From: Diphasiastrum complanatum
Lineage: Eukaryota; Streptophyta; Lycopodiopsida; Lycopodiales; Lycopodiaceae
NCBI GenBank assembly: GCA_029204225.1
Contig: CM055097.1
Coordinates: 74,860,860 to 74,924,859 of the forward strand
Direction of reading: 5' to 3'
Length of the DNA stretch: 64,000 nucleotides
The first letter of the stretch is position 1. The number at the start of each line of letters is the position of its first letter. Position numbers and translations under genes: made by a program. This document shows, piece by piece, positions 32,148-43,120 of the stretch. The notes beneath the pieces were generated by a model. It ran no database searches. It was given only the letters and a program-made list of their open reading frames with translations, and was not told where the DNA came from.

Positions 32148-32263
32148 ATGATTGATGATACACAACGAAGGAAATGAGGACGGTTTAGTGGAGACATGAT
32201 GACACATGATTGATGATACACAACGAAGGAAATGAGGACGGTTTAGTGGAGACATGATGACAC
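32148..32263. repeat. Perfect tandem duplication, 58 bp x 2
   Basis: 32148-32205 and 32206-32263 are identical, starting ATGATTGATGATACACAACG. Identity implies a recent duplication. Confidence 0.95.
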
Positions 32264-33513
32264 ATGTGGAGTAAATCAAAGATAGGAAGAGGAACAACAT
32301 CAATAATAAAAGGTGTGCAAGAAGTGGTATGAAGACAAATAATCCCTACACAATGAGCTTCAAGTAAACTACAAACAAATCGTTTGACAGATATAAGCTC
32401 GTAGCAAAAACTGGAATTCATAACCACAAAAAGGTGGAGAAATAATAGTCATTTCCAAAATGGCAAGAGCTATTGAACAATGATCAAGAGGAAGCATGGG
32501 TGGTAGGGACGATGGACAATGGCTTTCTAAAAGTCCAACCACCAATCCTCATCACACCTCTTAGCTCTAGAGTAGAACCAACATTGTCAAGGCCTTAGAA
32601 GTAATTACTACTTGTCCCATCCCCAAAATGCTACCCTAAGCATGCCAAAGAAGAAAGTCCGTCCTCCACTCAAACTCTTTGTGCCGACTAAGGTTTCTGG
32701 TAGTTTCCACCCGGAAGTTATTATCTTCACTTATCACTTGCACGTCATCTCCGTCGTTAAAGAAACATGGCTTTTGCACTGTCTTGGGTAGTTATAAGAG
32801 CATGATGTATATTTTATCCAAAATGACAAAGAGTCTTGATGTGTGATAGAACCCTTCTTAAGCTACTTATAATTTACTGAATGATGTTACTCCATCTCTA
32901 TTTGTCTGTCATCACAAATAGGACATACTTTTGCTCCCATTCAACCTGTGATCATGCCAATCAGTTTTATCCTTTAAAATAGAGCACTATTTTCTAACAG
33001 ATGCTCGATTGCTCAACTGTGTTTGAGCAGGCCCTGGCGACTTTTAAATTCATTCCTATGCTATTATTCTAGAAAAGTCCCTACTTTACAAGAACGTGAA
33101 CTTTGAGAGTTTTTGCAATAACCAGCCTGGAAGTAGTCAAATTCTAGAAAGGGTGGAATTTTGATTCTTATTAAGAATTTGATGATAAACAAATTTCGCT
33201 ATCTGATGAGGCATGAATCCCCTGATTGCTAGATGGAGGTTCAGTTTCTGATTGTACTTTGAAATTTTGTAGGAGATTTTACTTTCCAAGCCCAGGGGGA
33301 AAAAACCCAGCGTCTTTATGATTGTTCTTTTTTCTTAGCAATTTGCCTGGTTCGAGTTAATGACATAACACAAAACAAGGTCAGAAGCGCTCACTAGAAA
33401 CTACTCTGGAATCACAATAATTAAGAGATACAGTGCAGAAGAGAAAATAAGGCCCAAACTCCCAGAAATGCAGCAGCCCACAAACCAATTACCAACATGG
33501 CGAGAAAGAAATA

Positions 33514-33760
33514 CATATATAAAGAAAAACCCATCATTTTACCTGCAATTTAGCAACTGTTGCTGCTGCTGCTGCTGAAGATTGCCGCGATCAGGTACCC
33601 ATTGAGCATGAGTTTGAGGATGAGATGCAAGCTCAAAGTGTTGATCCACGTCGTCATGGTGGGCGCATTCTCAAGAAGGCTTCTGGCCAAGCCGATGGAA
33701 AGATCAATCCCCCCGTTTTCTCATGCATACACATTTATGTGTATTGTGACATATTGGCTA
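33514..33760 (+). pseudogene. Unrecognised coding-like segment
   Basis: An open frame without a clear ATG reads a short alanine run from a GCT repeat, then EDCRDQVPIEHEFEDEMQAQ, SVDPRRHGGRILKKASGQAD and a stop near 33760. Composition is protein-like (charged, balanced) and unlike the surrounding AT-rich DNA. It could be a stranded exon or a transposon piece. I do not recognise it. Confidence 0.3.
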
Positions 33761-34052
33761 CCCTCATGCACCTTTAAGGCGGTTTCACCCCCTAAGTGGA
33801 GACCTCAAAATACTTTTGTCTCATGGAATGAGGCCACGTGGCTTTCCTCCAAGGTGCAACCTTCGCTTAGGTGGCATCATATGTGGGTTACAAGGATGCC
33901 AATGTGGGAAGCGAAGCAAAATTGATTATGAGATAGTCTTTCTAGTTCTCTTATCTAGCATCTCCTTCCAAATCTATTTTGTGCTCTTTTGATGTGTATT
34001 TTGCTTGCGCGCGTGCACATACACAAACAATAATAATCTCATATGCTTTCAG

Positions 34053-34710
34053 TCAGACATTGTTTCAGCTTTACTCAAAGTTACAAAATTATAAGGTTAA
34101 CAATGTATAATCATTGCTTGAAAGTCAACAATTACGAAAGTACGATTAAAGTAGACAATTACATCCAAACTAGTTTTAAAGTAGAGTTCAAAACTATCTG
34201 CCATTACCTTTTTCAAAATGCTTATCGGAACACCATCCCTTTTTCTAAGTAACTTAGAAAGATGTTTATTGCACTGTCAATTTCAAATTGTCAGGGCATT
34301 ATCGTCCACAAATAAGTATATAGATTTTAACAGACATGTCTCATCCAAGTCATATAACTAAACCCATCATACTATTTCTATTAGAAATAGTCGAAGTTTA
34401 ACCAAAGGTTTAAACAAAAAGCAGTACACTTCAAAGGAAACCTCGTTAATGAAAGTTAAGCATCAACGAGTAGTAAATTCATGATCATTTCATGGCACTT
34501 AAACTCTTCATACTCGTTAGCAGCAACAACCATATTGAGGGAATTAGAAGACTGTTCACACGAACTTTTCGTTGTTAACATTCAGGGTGTTGTACAAAGT
34601 CTGATTAAAAAAACTCAAGACAGTTCGTTCATTGTGATCATAGTGACTGAAACAAGCAAGTAAATCATGAGAGCATTTCTTAATTAGATGTGTGTGTGTG
34701 TGTGTGTGTG
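34053..34710. repeat. Unknown 660-bp interspersed repeat ending in (TG)n, copy 1
   Basis: Similar over its length to 45882-46547. It starts TCAGACATTGTTT and ends at a TG run at 34688-34710. Internal matches include AAAGTAGAGTTCAAAACTAT and TCATGATCATTTCATGGCAC. No coding frame is shared. A repeat that stops at a simple-sequence tail suggests a retroposon, but no target duplication is evident. Confidence 0.8.
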
Positions 34711-34815
34711 TTATCCCGCCAACCGTCCCACATAACAAGATAACTACACTAGGTGATGCAACAGGTATACCTAGTGTGGTTATATCTGCTACACACCTAA
34801 AACAACATAGGATGC

Positions 34816-35079
34816 TGAAATAAGAACCGATATGCAACATCAATTATTCACCATAAGCATTCACCACAAGAAGGCAGAAGAAGAACACGCACAATCACAC
34901 TATCACTCTACAACATACTGAATGTAAAATGTACAAATAAACCTTGAACCCCTGATAGAGAGAGAAGACCTACGAGTAAACTAATAGACTACCCTACGGC
35001 TAATGACAGCTGGTCACAGCTGTCAACATTAATGTACCTCGTAAACAGTAACAATGAAGTTTATCATTGATTTCTAACA
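34816..35079 (-). repeat. 3' LTR of CoA
   Basis: On the minus strand begins TGTTAGAAATCAATGATAAA at 35079 after a GAGAGAG-rich polypurine tract. It matches 43978-44240 except in the last 12 or so bases, where it reads differently; that end may be truncated. Confidence 0.85.
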
Positions 35080-36222
35080 CTCTCTCTCAATGATAACATT
35101 ACATTCTTCTATTTCTAATAGAGTACGAAACCTCTCAAATTTACATCTACCTAATGACTTAGTAGAAATATCTGTCATTTGATCTTCAGATTTACAAAAA
35201 ACAAGATCAATGGCTCCATCAAGAATTTTTTCTCGAACAAAATGGTAGTGTATTTCGATGTGCTTGGTTCGAGCATGTAAAACTGGATTTTTAGCAAGGT
35301 GAATGCAACTTTGATTATCGCAAGATATAGTAGTCGCATCCACCTGTGGTTGACCTAAATCCACAAGCAATCTTCGTAACCATACCGCTTCTTGTGTAGC
35401 ATTGTTGAGTGTTCGATATTCAGCTTCCATCGATGATAAGGCTACTATAGGTTGCTTTTTGCTGTTCCATGAAATTGTAGCTATACCATAACTGAATGTA
35501 TGACCACTAGTAGATCTTTTGTCATCAATATTACCTGCCTAATCGGCATCTGTATAGCCTACTAGCATTGGCGCTTCAGGCTGATCATACTTCAAACCAA
35601 AATTCAATATACGTTTAGCAGACTTCTAGTGTGCTTGACTAGGATCTTGCATAAATTGACTAACAACACCAACAGCATAAGAAATATCAAGTCGTGTGTG
35701 TGTCAAATAAATCAAACTACCCACCAGCTGTCTATACAAATAAACATCCACTTTCTCAGATTCATCATAAGCAGTAAGCTTCATGTTGACATCCATAGGT
35801 GTTCTCAAAGGCTTACAATCCTGCATATTGAACTTATAAAGCAAATCTCGTGCATATTTGCTTTGTGTAAGAAAGACCATGTCTTCCTTTTGCCATACTT
35901 CAATGCCAAGACAATAGTGCATCAATCCTAGTTCACTCATGTCAAAAGCATTGAAAGATCTGATTTGATTTCATCAATTAAGCTCTCATTACTTCCTGTA
36001 ATAATCAAATCATTCACGTACAACACAATGAACACTATATGTGAATCTTGTCTTAAAATATAAAGATTAGGATCAGCATCACCCATTCCCCTTCGCTTGA
36101 AGTGTTCATCAATGAAAGAGTACCATGCCCATGGTGCTTGCTTCAATCCATAAATGGCTTTGTTGAGCTTACAAACGAGATGCTCTCTCCCTGGCTCAAC
36201 AAATCCTTGAGGTTGTACTAAG
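35074..36222 (-). pseudogene. CoA reverse transcriptase and RNase H
   Basis: Begins at the foreign block with QPQGFVEPGREHLVCKLNKA then IYGLKQAPWAWYSFIDEHF. The RT active site reads YVND (LYVNDLIITGS) instead of YVDD. After a frameshift near 35937 come SELGLMHYCLGIEVWQKEDM, LRTPMDVNMKL and YLYRQLVGSLIYLT. An in-frame TAG near 35540 precedes the RNase H: SMEAEYRTLNNATQEAVWL, CDNQSCIHLAKNPVLHARTK, HIEIHYHFVREK, DQMTDISTKSLG. It ends just inside the LTR. Not functional. Confidence 0.88.
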
Positions 36223-36877
36223 TGTGAAAATTGTCAACATTTCCTAGCTAGTTTGAGGCCTAAATTGGCTAAAATTGTAAATAGTTTTGGTTCTGGAGTT
36301 TCACACGTGTGAACCAGGCCACAATGTTTTTATTTACTGTATTTTTTCAGTATGATGAAGTGTCAAACTTCATACCCTTCAAAATGAGACCATTTTGATG
36401 TATTTTGGTCATATAAGCCATTTTTAGCTATTTTTCCTATATAGGGAATATCTAGGGTCAAGTACCTTCTAGAGAGAGGAGAGAGAGTCATCTTCCTCAT
36501 CCATAAATAGTAGGGAAGTCGTGGAGAACAGGTTGGAGAAACCTTTTGTATGCTTCATTGAGATCAATAGATCATTGTCATTGTTTCTTCCTCCATTGAG
36601 AGCATTGTTGTGTGTATTGTCTTCAAGCTATTGTGTATGATCTTAGGTGCTTTCCAAAAGTGATAGGCTGATGTATTATGGACTGTATAATGCTATTTTG
36701 GGCCGCACTTGATGTTTATGGAAGTTTCCATTTGTGATAAATGCTTTTTGATCAAGTTCTTTGCATTCTAGGTAGCATAGAATGTGTTGCCAATTCCTAG
36801 CTTATGAAGTTTGGAGTGCAAGCATTCAAGCCAATGATCTTGGAGTTTAGATCCACTTAGGATCTGTATTTTTCACA
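36223..36877 (+). repeat. 5' LTR of CoB (655 bp)
   Basis: Starts TGTGAAAATTGTCAACA and ends GTATTTTTCACA, with matching inverted ends TGTGAAAA/TTTTTCACA. A primer site follows directly. A purine-rich GAGAGAGGAGAGAGAG tract lies near 36470. Related to, but clearly diverged from, the CoC LTR. Confidence 0.88.
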
Positions 36878-36889
36878 TGGTATCAGAGC
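36878..36889 (+). promoter_or_regulatory. Primer binding site of CoB
   Basis: TGGTATCAGAGC, an exact plant initiator tRNA-Met primer site, abutting the LTR. Confidence 0.9.
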
Positions 36890-38049
36890 TGGTTGGCTTC
36901 TATTTACAGTAAGTATTCCATTTTTGGTGATATTTGGATGTTTGATCAAGTTCTAGCATGATTTTGCATTGCTTTGTTGATCAAATCTTACTAACCTTTG
37001 TTTTGTGAGTTGAACTTGTGGATCAAAAGCATATTTCAGGTCTATTGAATATCAGAGGCTGAAAAGAAACTATTTTGGATCAGATCATAACACCTAATCA
37101 TTTGTGATTGTGAGGCTTGTGCATATTCAATACTAACAATGTTCTTTTCAATCCTATTGTTGACAATCTCCATTCTTGGATGAACACTCTCCTTAAGTGG
37201 ATGAAACTTCTCCTTAAGTGGATGACAAATGCTCTTTTGAGTGAGTTGTAATTCTCCTAAAGGCTGAGCAAAGCTCCCATTTGGATAAAAGATCCCCTTT
37301 TTTGGGTGAACATATTGTAAGCTCCATTGTGAAGAGCATATTGTAAAGATTGTCATCAATTTTGGCATAAATTTTGGTGTACTTTGTTGAGCATGTAAGT
37401 AACTCTCCTTATGTAATTTGATTGGAGCATTTGCTGGAAGGTGTTAACCATTATGCAAGTGTGTTTTCAGGTTCTTAACAGGTTGAGGAACATTCTCATG
37501 TGAAGTGATCTTAGATCTACATCTAAACACCAAGATTTGACAAGATAGTGAAGCTAGTCTTGTGATTCACTAAGTGTGCTCATTCATTCACCTCTAAATC
37601 TTGTATTTATCACTTGCTGGAGTTTATAAACTTTTAGAAGTGTGGTTTACATGTGGTTTTACAGGTTGAATCAATATCTTAGTGTGTTGATCATATGTTG
37701 ATCAAGTTTGTTCATTACTAGGTAATCTTGGCATCCTAGTTTTGGGTATTTTCTAAGAATGCAAGTAACTCTTCACACCATAACTTGATTTGGTCACTTG
37801 CTGGAAAGTTTGAGAGCTTAAGCAAGAGTGTGTTCAGGTTGGTTTGATTTTGTAATCCATTCTTAGTGTGTGCAAAGTGTTGCATGTGTTTCAATCTTCC
37901 TTTCTATGCTTGGAAACCATCTAGGTTCAAGATAGAAGTGTTTTAGGGTCCTAAATCTTCATAGATCTCTTTATCTATCATTTGTTGAGAGAAAAGTGAG
38001 TGCTAAGTGCTTTAGGACAGAACCTAAAAGTTGAAGAAACATTAGAATC
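36890..38049 (+). other. Leader of CoB
   Basis: 1.16 kb without recognised protein. Two diverged copies of a segment (near 37389 and 37754) share AAGTAACTCT and TTGCTGGAA followed by a TTCAGGTT end, about 365 bp apart. Confidence 0.6.
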
Positions 38050-39333
38050 ATGGCTTCCAATGGTGGGATCATGCTAGAGTCTAGTGAAAGGTTGAGTTCA
38101 TCAAACTACTCTACTTGGAAAGTGAGGATGGAGTCCTTACTTGAGTTGAATGAACTCATGGACATAGTTGCAGAAATTGAAGAGAGACCTCTCACACTTC
38201 AAGAGCAACAAAGGTTTGATAAGAAGGCCAAAAGGGCTCTTCATATCATTAAAATGAATGTTACAAATGAACTTCTCAAGGAAGTTGGAAAGTGTCAAAG
38301 TGCAAGTGAGGCATGGAATGCCTTAAAGAAGCTCTTTGAATCAAAGTCCACATCTAGGGTATTGACCCTAAGGAGACAAATATTTTCTAGTAGGCAAAGA
38401 GAGGGTGAAAGTGCTCATGCATTTATCTTGAGAGTTAAGTCCCTAAGTGATGATTTAGCATGCATTGATGAGAACATAAAAGATGGTGAAATAGTCCAAG
38501 TTATGTTGAATGGTTTGCTAAATGAACATGCTAACCTTGTGCAAAGTTTTGCCATTCAAAGAGTCTTGCCAAGTGTGGTTGACTTGCAAGAAATCTTATT
38601 AGCTGAAGAACATAGGTTGCAATCAAAGCTTGATGGTGCATCCTTGCAAGGTGGAGGTGAAGAGGCTTTCTTCACAAAAGGCAAATTCAAGGGCAAAGGT
38701 AAAGGCAAAGGGAAATGGTCCAAAGGTGGTAACTTTGATCATGATGATCACTCTTCCTCTTCCTCTTCTACTAAGAACAATAAGTCAAAGTTCAAGTGCT
38801 TTTATTGTGGGATAAAAGGTCATTTTGCAAATGAATGTTATAAGAAGAAAAGAGAGCAAGGAGAGAGGCAAGGAAATCTTACAATAGATGAGGAAGAACA
38901 TAACACATGTGAATCACTTGTTATGACTTCAAGTTTGTTAGCCAACATAGATGATAATGATCCTTGGTGGATTGATAGTGGAGCCTCATCTCACATGACA
39001 AGACATAAGGAATACTTTACATCCTTATTGTCTTATGAGGGAGAAGGTAACATCATCTACACTGCAAATGATGGTCAATGTGACATCAAAGGCATAGGCA
39101 CTATTCCTATTTCCCTTTCAACAAATAGGAAAGCAAATCTTGAAAATGTCTTGTACATTCCTTCAATCACTAAGAATTTGCTTAGTGTAAGTCAAATGAT
39201 TGACAAAGGACTTGATGTGGAGTTCATTGGAGATGCATGTTTGATAAGTAAATGTGCTCCATTTTGTTGTGGGGTCCTTCCTTTCATACTTAGAACCATA
39301 AAAAGGTTTAAAAGAAAAGAGATGAACAAATGA
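38050..39333 (+). pseudogene. CoB gag-protease frame, 427 codons, truncated polyprotein
   Basis: Longest open frame in the window. Residues 1-200 form a UBN2/DUF4219-type gag (SSSNYSTWKVRMESLLELNE, MNVTNELLKEVGKCQSASEA, SKSTSRVLTLRRQIF). A Gly/Lys-rich basic linker follows near 215-225 (GKFKGKGKGKGKWSKGG), then an intact zinc knuckle CFYCGIKGHFANEC from residue 250. The aspartic protease site DPWWIDSGASSHMT has its catalytic Asp at 309, followed by LYIPSITKNLLSVSQM. Homology ends near residue 400 (VEFIGDACLIS); the last 25 or so residues come from unrelated DNA. No stop within gag or protease, so this part decayed little; integrase, RT and RNase H are absent. Confidence 0.9.
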
Positions 39334-39344
39334 TAACAACCAGT
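39250..39344. other. Junction filler between CoB and CoC
   Basis: About 95 bp that matches neither copia copy. It separates the end of the CoB protease from the broken CoC integrase (FCDEHS). Confidence 0.6.
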
Positions 39345-39950
39345 TTAAGAATGCTCATCACAAAAGGCCTTGAATTTGTTAGATATGTACTCACCACCAT
39401 TGTCACCTCTCAAGCACTTGATCTTTGTGGAAAATTGGTTCTCCCTTGCATTCTTGAACTTGACAAAGACATCATACACTTCATCCTTGCTCTTTAGTAG
39501 ATAGATCCAACAAAATCTACTAAAATCATCAATGAATGTTACATACATCTTAGCTCCACTATTGCTAATTGTAGTAAATCCATGAATATCCAAATGTACA
39601 AGTTGAAAAGGCTTTGTGGATCTAGAAATAGATCTAGTATAAGGTAGTCTATGTGACTTAGACAAAGCACAAGACTCACAAACATGCTTGACATTACTTA
39701 AGGAACTTGGAAGACCAATCACAACCTTCTTCCTTGCCATTACCTCCAATGACTTGAAGTTAAGGTGTCTCATCCTTTTGTGCCAAACCTCTTGAATAGA
39801 AATTTGCTCCCTTGCAACACATCCAACTTGGTTAGCAATAACACAAGCATTAAGTTTGAAAAACTTCCCTTGTCTTTTACCTTTTCCAATCAAGACATCC
39901 TTCCTTTTGATCAAACAAACATCTCCATCAAACTCCACCTTGAGGCCCTT
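39345..39950 (-). pseudogene. CoC GAG-pre-integrase and integrase core N-terminal part
   Basis: VWHKRMRHLNFKSLEVMARK (H and H of the zinc domain), CESCALSKSHRLPY (C-x2-C), then the integrase core with LVHLDIHGF (first Asp), YVTFIDDFSRFCWIYLLKSK and CLRGDNGGEYISNKFKAFCD (second Asp). It ends at EHS with a stop created at the junction; the catalytic Glu region is missing. Confidence 0.87.
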
Positions 39951-41091
39951 AGGATTTGACTCACACTAAGTAAATTCTCGGTAATAGATGGAATAAACAA
40001 GACATCCTCCAAATGAACATTCCTATTTGTAGAGATAGAGATAGGAATTGTGCCAATACCTTTGATTGCACACTCACCATCGTTGGCCGTGTAGATCACC
40101 CTTTTGTCATCTCCATATGCCAACAAAGAAGTGAAGTACTCTTTTTGAAAGGTCATTTGTGAACTTGCTCCACTATCAATCCACCAAGGATCTAGATCTC
40201 CGTCATTAGCAAGCATACATGAAGACATCACAAAAGCATCATCATTTGCATCTTGAACATCCAAACCATCCTCATTAAGAGTAAGATTACCTTGCTTGTC
40301 TCCTTGATCTCTCTTCTTCTTGTAGCACTCACTTGCAAAGTGTCCTTTGATGCCACAATAGAAGCACTTGAGCTTTGATCTATCCTTCTTTTTGCCACTT
40401 GAAGAAGCATCCATTTGATCTTGCCCTTTAGACCACTTACTTTTGGTTTTGGGGCCTTGAATTTGCCCTTTGTGAACATAGCATCCTCTTGGAGTGTCGA
40501 TGTAGGTCCACCTCTTGCTTGAAGCCTATATTCCTCATTGATCAAGATCTCTTGAAGATCCATCAAACTTGGCAAAGTCTTTTGAATAGCAATACTTTGA
40601 ACAATGTTAGCATGAGCATCCAACAAGCCATTAAGAATCACTTGAATAAGCTCTCCTTCCTTAATGCTTTCATCTATGCAAGCTAACTCATCATTAAATG
40701 CTTTTATTCTCAAAACAAAAGTACTTGGACTTTCTTCATTCTTTTGCAAACAAGAAAAGATTTGTCTTCTTAGAGTCAACACTCGAGAAGTAGACTTGGA
40801 TTCATAAAGCTTCTTCAATGAATTCCAAGCTTCCAAAGATGATGTGCACTTACCAACTTCCTTGAGAAGTTCATTGGTAACATTCATCTTTATCATGTGT
40901 AGAGCCTTCTTGGACCTCTTGTCATACCTCAATTGATCTTGTTGTGTTGCTGGTCTCTCCTCCAAACATTCAACAATATCCAAAACATCAATCATCTCAA
41001 GAAGTGACTCCATCCTCACTTTCCACAATGAATAGTTACTTGAGGTAAGCCTATCATTGGCTTCCAACATGACTCCAATTGAGGTTGCCAT
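39911..41091 (-). pseudogene. CoC gag and protease, one frameshift
   Basis: Starts MATSIGVMLEANDRLTSSNY at 41091. UBN2-type gag runs through MNVTNELLKEVGKCTSSLEA and SKSTSRVLTLRRQIF to KFKAPKPKVSGLKGKIKW. A single frameshift near 40415 separates it from the zinc knuckle CFYCGIKGHFASEC and the protease DPWWIDSGASSQMTFQKEYF, continuing to LFIPSITENLLSVSQI. Closely parallels CoB gag residue by residue, but with enough differences to be a separate lineage or older copy. A second frame change near 39940 leads into the integrase part. Confidence 0.88.
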
Positions 41092-41657
41092 GTAGCAATG
41101 ACCTGATCTTCTCTTTCAACCTGCTTCAATGCATAAAGCACTCCTTTGAACAACAACAAATGCTTTCAAAAGAAATCACCAAGATTTGAAACTATCAAAC
41201 AAATTCTCTTCTAGCACTTACCAAACAAATCAACACATAGAATCATGGAATCTTGATCAACCTATGATCTATCCTCAATCTAATGACTTTTGCCACTTCC
41301 TTAGATTGAAACACACTCAAATGAAGTCCAGAAACGTCACTATCTAGAGATCCAATCAAAATTAGGGTTTTGATAAAATCACAAAAAATTGACTATTCCA
41401 AATCTACATGCAAATGCTGAAAATTTGATATGCAATCTATAAGCCACCACTTAGGCTGATCCAATGATCCAAAAATCGGCCAAATCTAGTATGTAAATTC
41501 AAAAATCAGAATTGAACAAGTATATTGACCTATTTAGTGTTTTGATCTACAAAAGATCCAATTTACAAATGCAAAAAATCCGATTTTGGTGTAGAATCCT
41601 CTCTAGCATGCTCTAGACTTGATATCTTCACCAAATCATTGATAGCCTAAAACACAA
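41092..41657 (-). other. Leader of CoC
   Basis: About 570 bp between primer site and gag; no protein recognised. Shorter than the CoB leader. Confidence 0.6.
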
Positions 41658-41669
41658 GCTCTGATACCA
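41658..41669 (-). promoter_or_regulatory. Primer binding site of CoC
   Basis: Minus strand TGGTATCAGAGC, exact tRNA-Met primer site, immediately after the LTR end. Confidence 0.9.
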
Positions 41670-42314
41670 TGTGAAAGATTATCCTTAAGATCCAATCTAC
41701 TTGAATGATCTTTGGTTAGAAAGAGAAATACATTACCAATCTCACCAATGTAGAAAAATCAGCATCTACACACAAATTGAGATGCAAACACCAATAGAAC
41801 TTGATCAAACTTGAATGAAATGATTATGTACTGTTGTTGTCTGTACAACACCAGAAAGCTACTAAATTTCATATGTGTGGATCCAAAAATAGCAAATATA
41901 GATTATTCTACACATAGAATTGCAAGCAATCACCAAGATAGTGCACCAATGGATAGTAGAACCCAAGAGAACCATGTATAAGCATGAAATGAGATAGAGA
42001 AGAGAGAAGATTGCTCTCTCCATGAGTTACATCCTTTTATAACAGGTCCAAATCCTATTTGGCCACTTGGCTTTCCCACCAAAATGCTAACTCTACTAAT
42101 TTTGGGTCTAGATTCAATGTACCCAACTATTCAAATTGAATCTACTCAAACTCGCATTCTAACTTTTCCACACTTTCAAAAAGTGCCTATTCAAATGAAA
42201 TTTAGACTAATGAACTTTGAAAAGTCAACCTCTAAGTCTAAAACAAGTTTTGGCCTCAATATGCCAAATATGAAAATATTGCAAAATGTGATGAAACTAG
42301 TTGAATCTTTCACA
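41670..42314 (-). repeat. LTR of CoC (645 bp), shared between RNase H and gag
   Basis: Minus strand begins TGTGAAAGATTCAACTAG at 42314 and ends GATAATCTTTCACA at 41670, with inverted ends TGTGAAAG/CTTTCACA. Preceded by a purine-rich GAAGAGAGAG tract and RNase H; followed by a primer site and gag. Confidence 0.9.
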
Positions 42315-42317
42315 CTC

Positions 42318-42600
42318 TCTCTTCAACTAGTTTCAGCATAGACTTTGATAATACTCTAAGTGAATTCCTATGCTTCATGAACAAGTCTTTTCCCAATGCT
42401 TTGGTGAAGATATCAACTACACATTCCCTTGAAGACACATGTTGAAGCTCCACCTCCTTTGCAATGACTTGCTCCCTCACAAAATGATATTGTATCTCAA
42501 TATGCTTGCTCCTAGCATGAAAGATAGGATTGGATGCCATTCTTTGGGCTGATTGATTGTCACAAAAGATGATTGGGCTCTCTGAAAAATCCAGCAAGTG
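42318..42600 (-). pseudogene. CoC RNase H C-terminal fragment
   Basis: LLDFSESPIIFCDNQSAQRM, ASNPIFHARSKHIEIQYHFV, REQVIAKEVELQHVSS and CVVDIFTKALGKDLFMKHRN: the end of copia RNase H. It starts abruptly where CoA gag stops and runs to the polypurine tract of the LTR. Confidence 0.88.
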
Positions 42601-43120
42601 AAGATCCTCTTGTGGCTATACTCGTCACAAACATCTTATGTGACTCACTCAGACTATTCAATGTCAATTGCACGATCTCACGATCTTGTACTCGCTCTCC
42701 AACTGTTGTTAATTGGTCACGGATCTCTTTGATCTTCAGTATGTGATCGGCAATAGTTGCACCATCATCCATCCGCAATGTATGCAACTTCGTCTTCAGA
42801 AATAGTATTCGAGATGTCTTTGTCGTTTCAAACAATGCCTTCAATGTATCTCACGTTTCTTTTGGTCCTTCTGAATCTGAAATATAGGGAGTAATTGCAT
42901 CTCTAACTGATAGGTTGACGACATTCTCGGCTTTCAATTTTCTCCTATCAAATGTCCGCTGATTTTCTTCAATCACTGGTCTTGTCTCTTCACCTATCAC
43001 GATCTCCCATAGCTCCTTTTCCATCAAAATGCCCTTCAGTTTGAATTTCCAAACTGCATAGTTGTCAGCACCTTCCAATTTGCTTGACTCATTAAGGATA
43101 CTCTCGTTTAGAGTTTCCAT
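42600..43120 (-). pseudogene. CoA gag, N-terminal two thirds
   Basis: METLNESILNESSKLEGADN, YAVWKFKLKGILMEKELWEI, then a TGA near 42848 where SEGPKET*DTLKALFE suggests a lost Trp codon. It continues SRILFLKTKLHTLRMDDG and VQDREIVQLTLNSLSESHKM to VTSIATRG, where the foreign block begins. UBN2-type gag of a family distinct from CoB/CoC; no zinc knuckle remains. Confidence 0.87.

Larger units (their letters stand above)
31853..34052. other. Unassigned DNA with a tandem repeat and one coding-like segment
   Basis: Contains the 58-bp perfect duplication (32148-32263) and a coding-like stretch at 33514-33760. Nothing else recognised. Confidence 0.4.
36223..39333 (+). mobile_element. Ty1/copia fragment CoB: 5' LTR, leader, gag-protease
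   Basis: LTR, primer site, 1.16 kb leader and a 427-codon gag-protease frame on the plus strand. The element stops after the protease, near 39250, before integrase. It faces CoC head-on across about 95 bp of unrelated sequence. The left edge sits exactly in the CoA RT. Confidence 0.85.
39345..42600 (-). mobile_element. Ty1/copia fragment CoC (minus), permuted order RNase H - LTR - gag - protease - integrase
   Basis: Reading the minus strand from 42600: RNase H end, LTR 42314-41670, primer site, leader, gag, protease, GAG-pre-integrase and integrase core, cut at 39345. One LTR therefore serves as the 3' end of one copy and the 5' end of the next. RT is absent. Gag and protease are clearly related to CoB but diverged. 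Confidence 0.82.
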
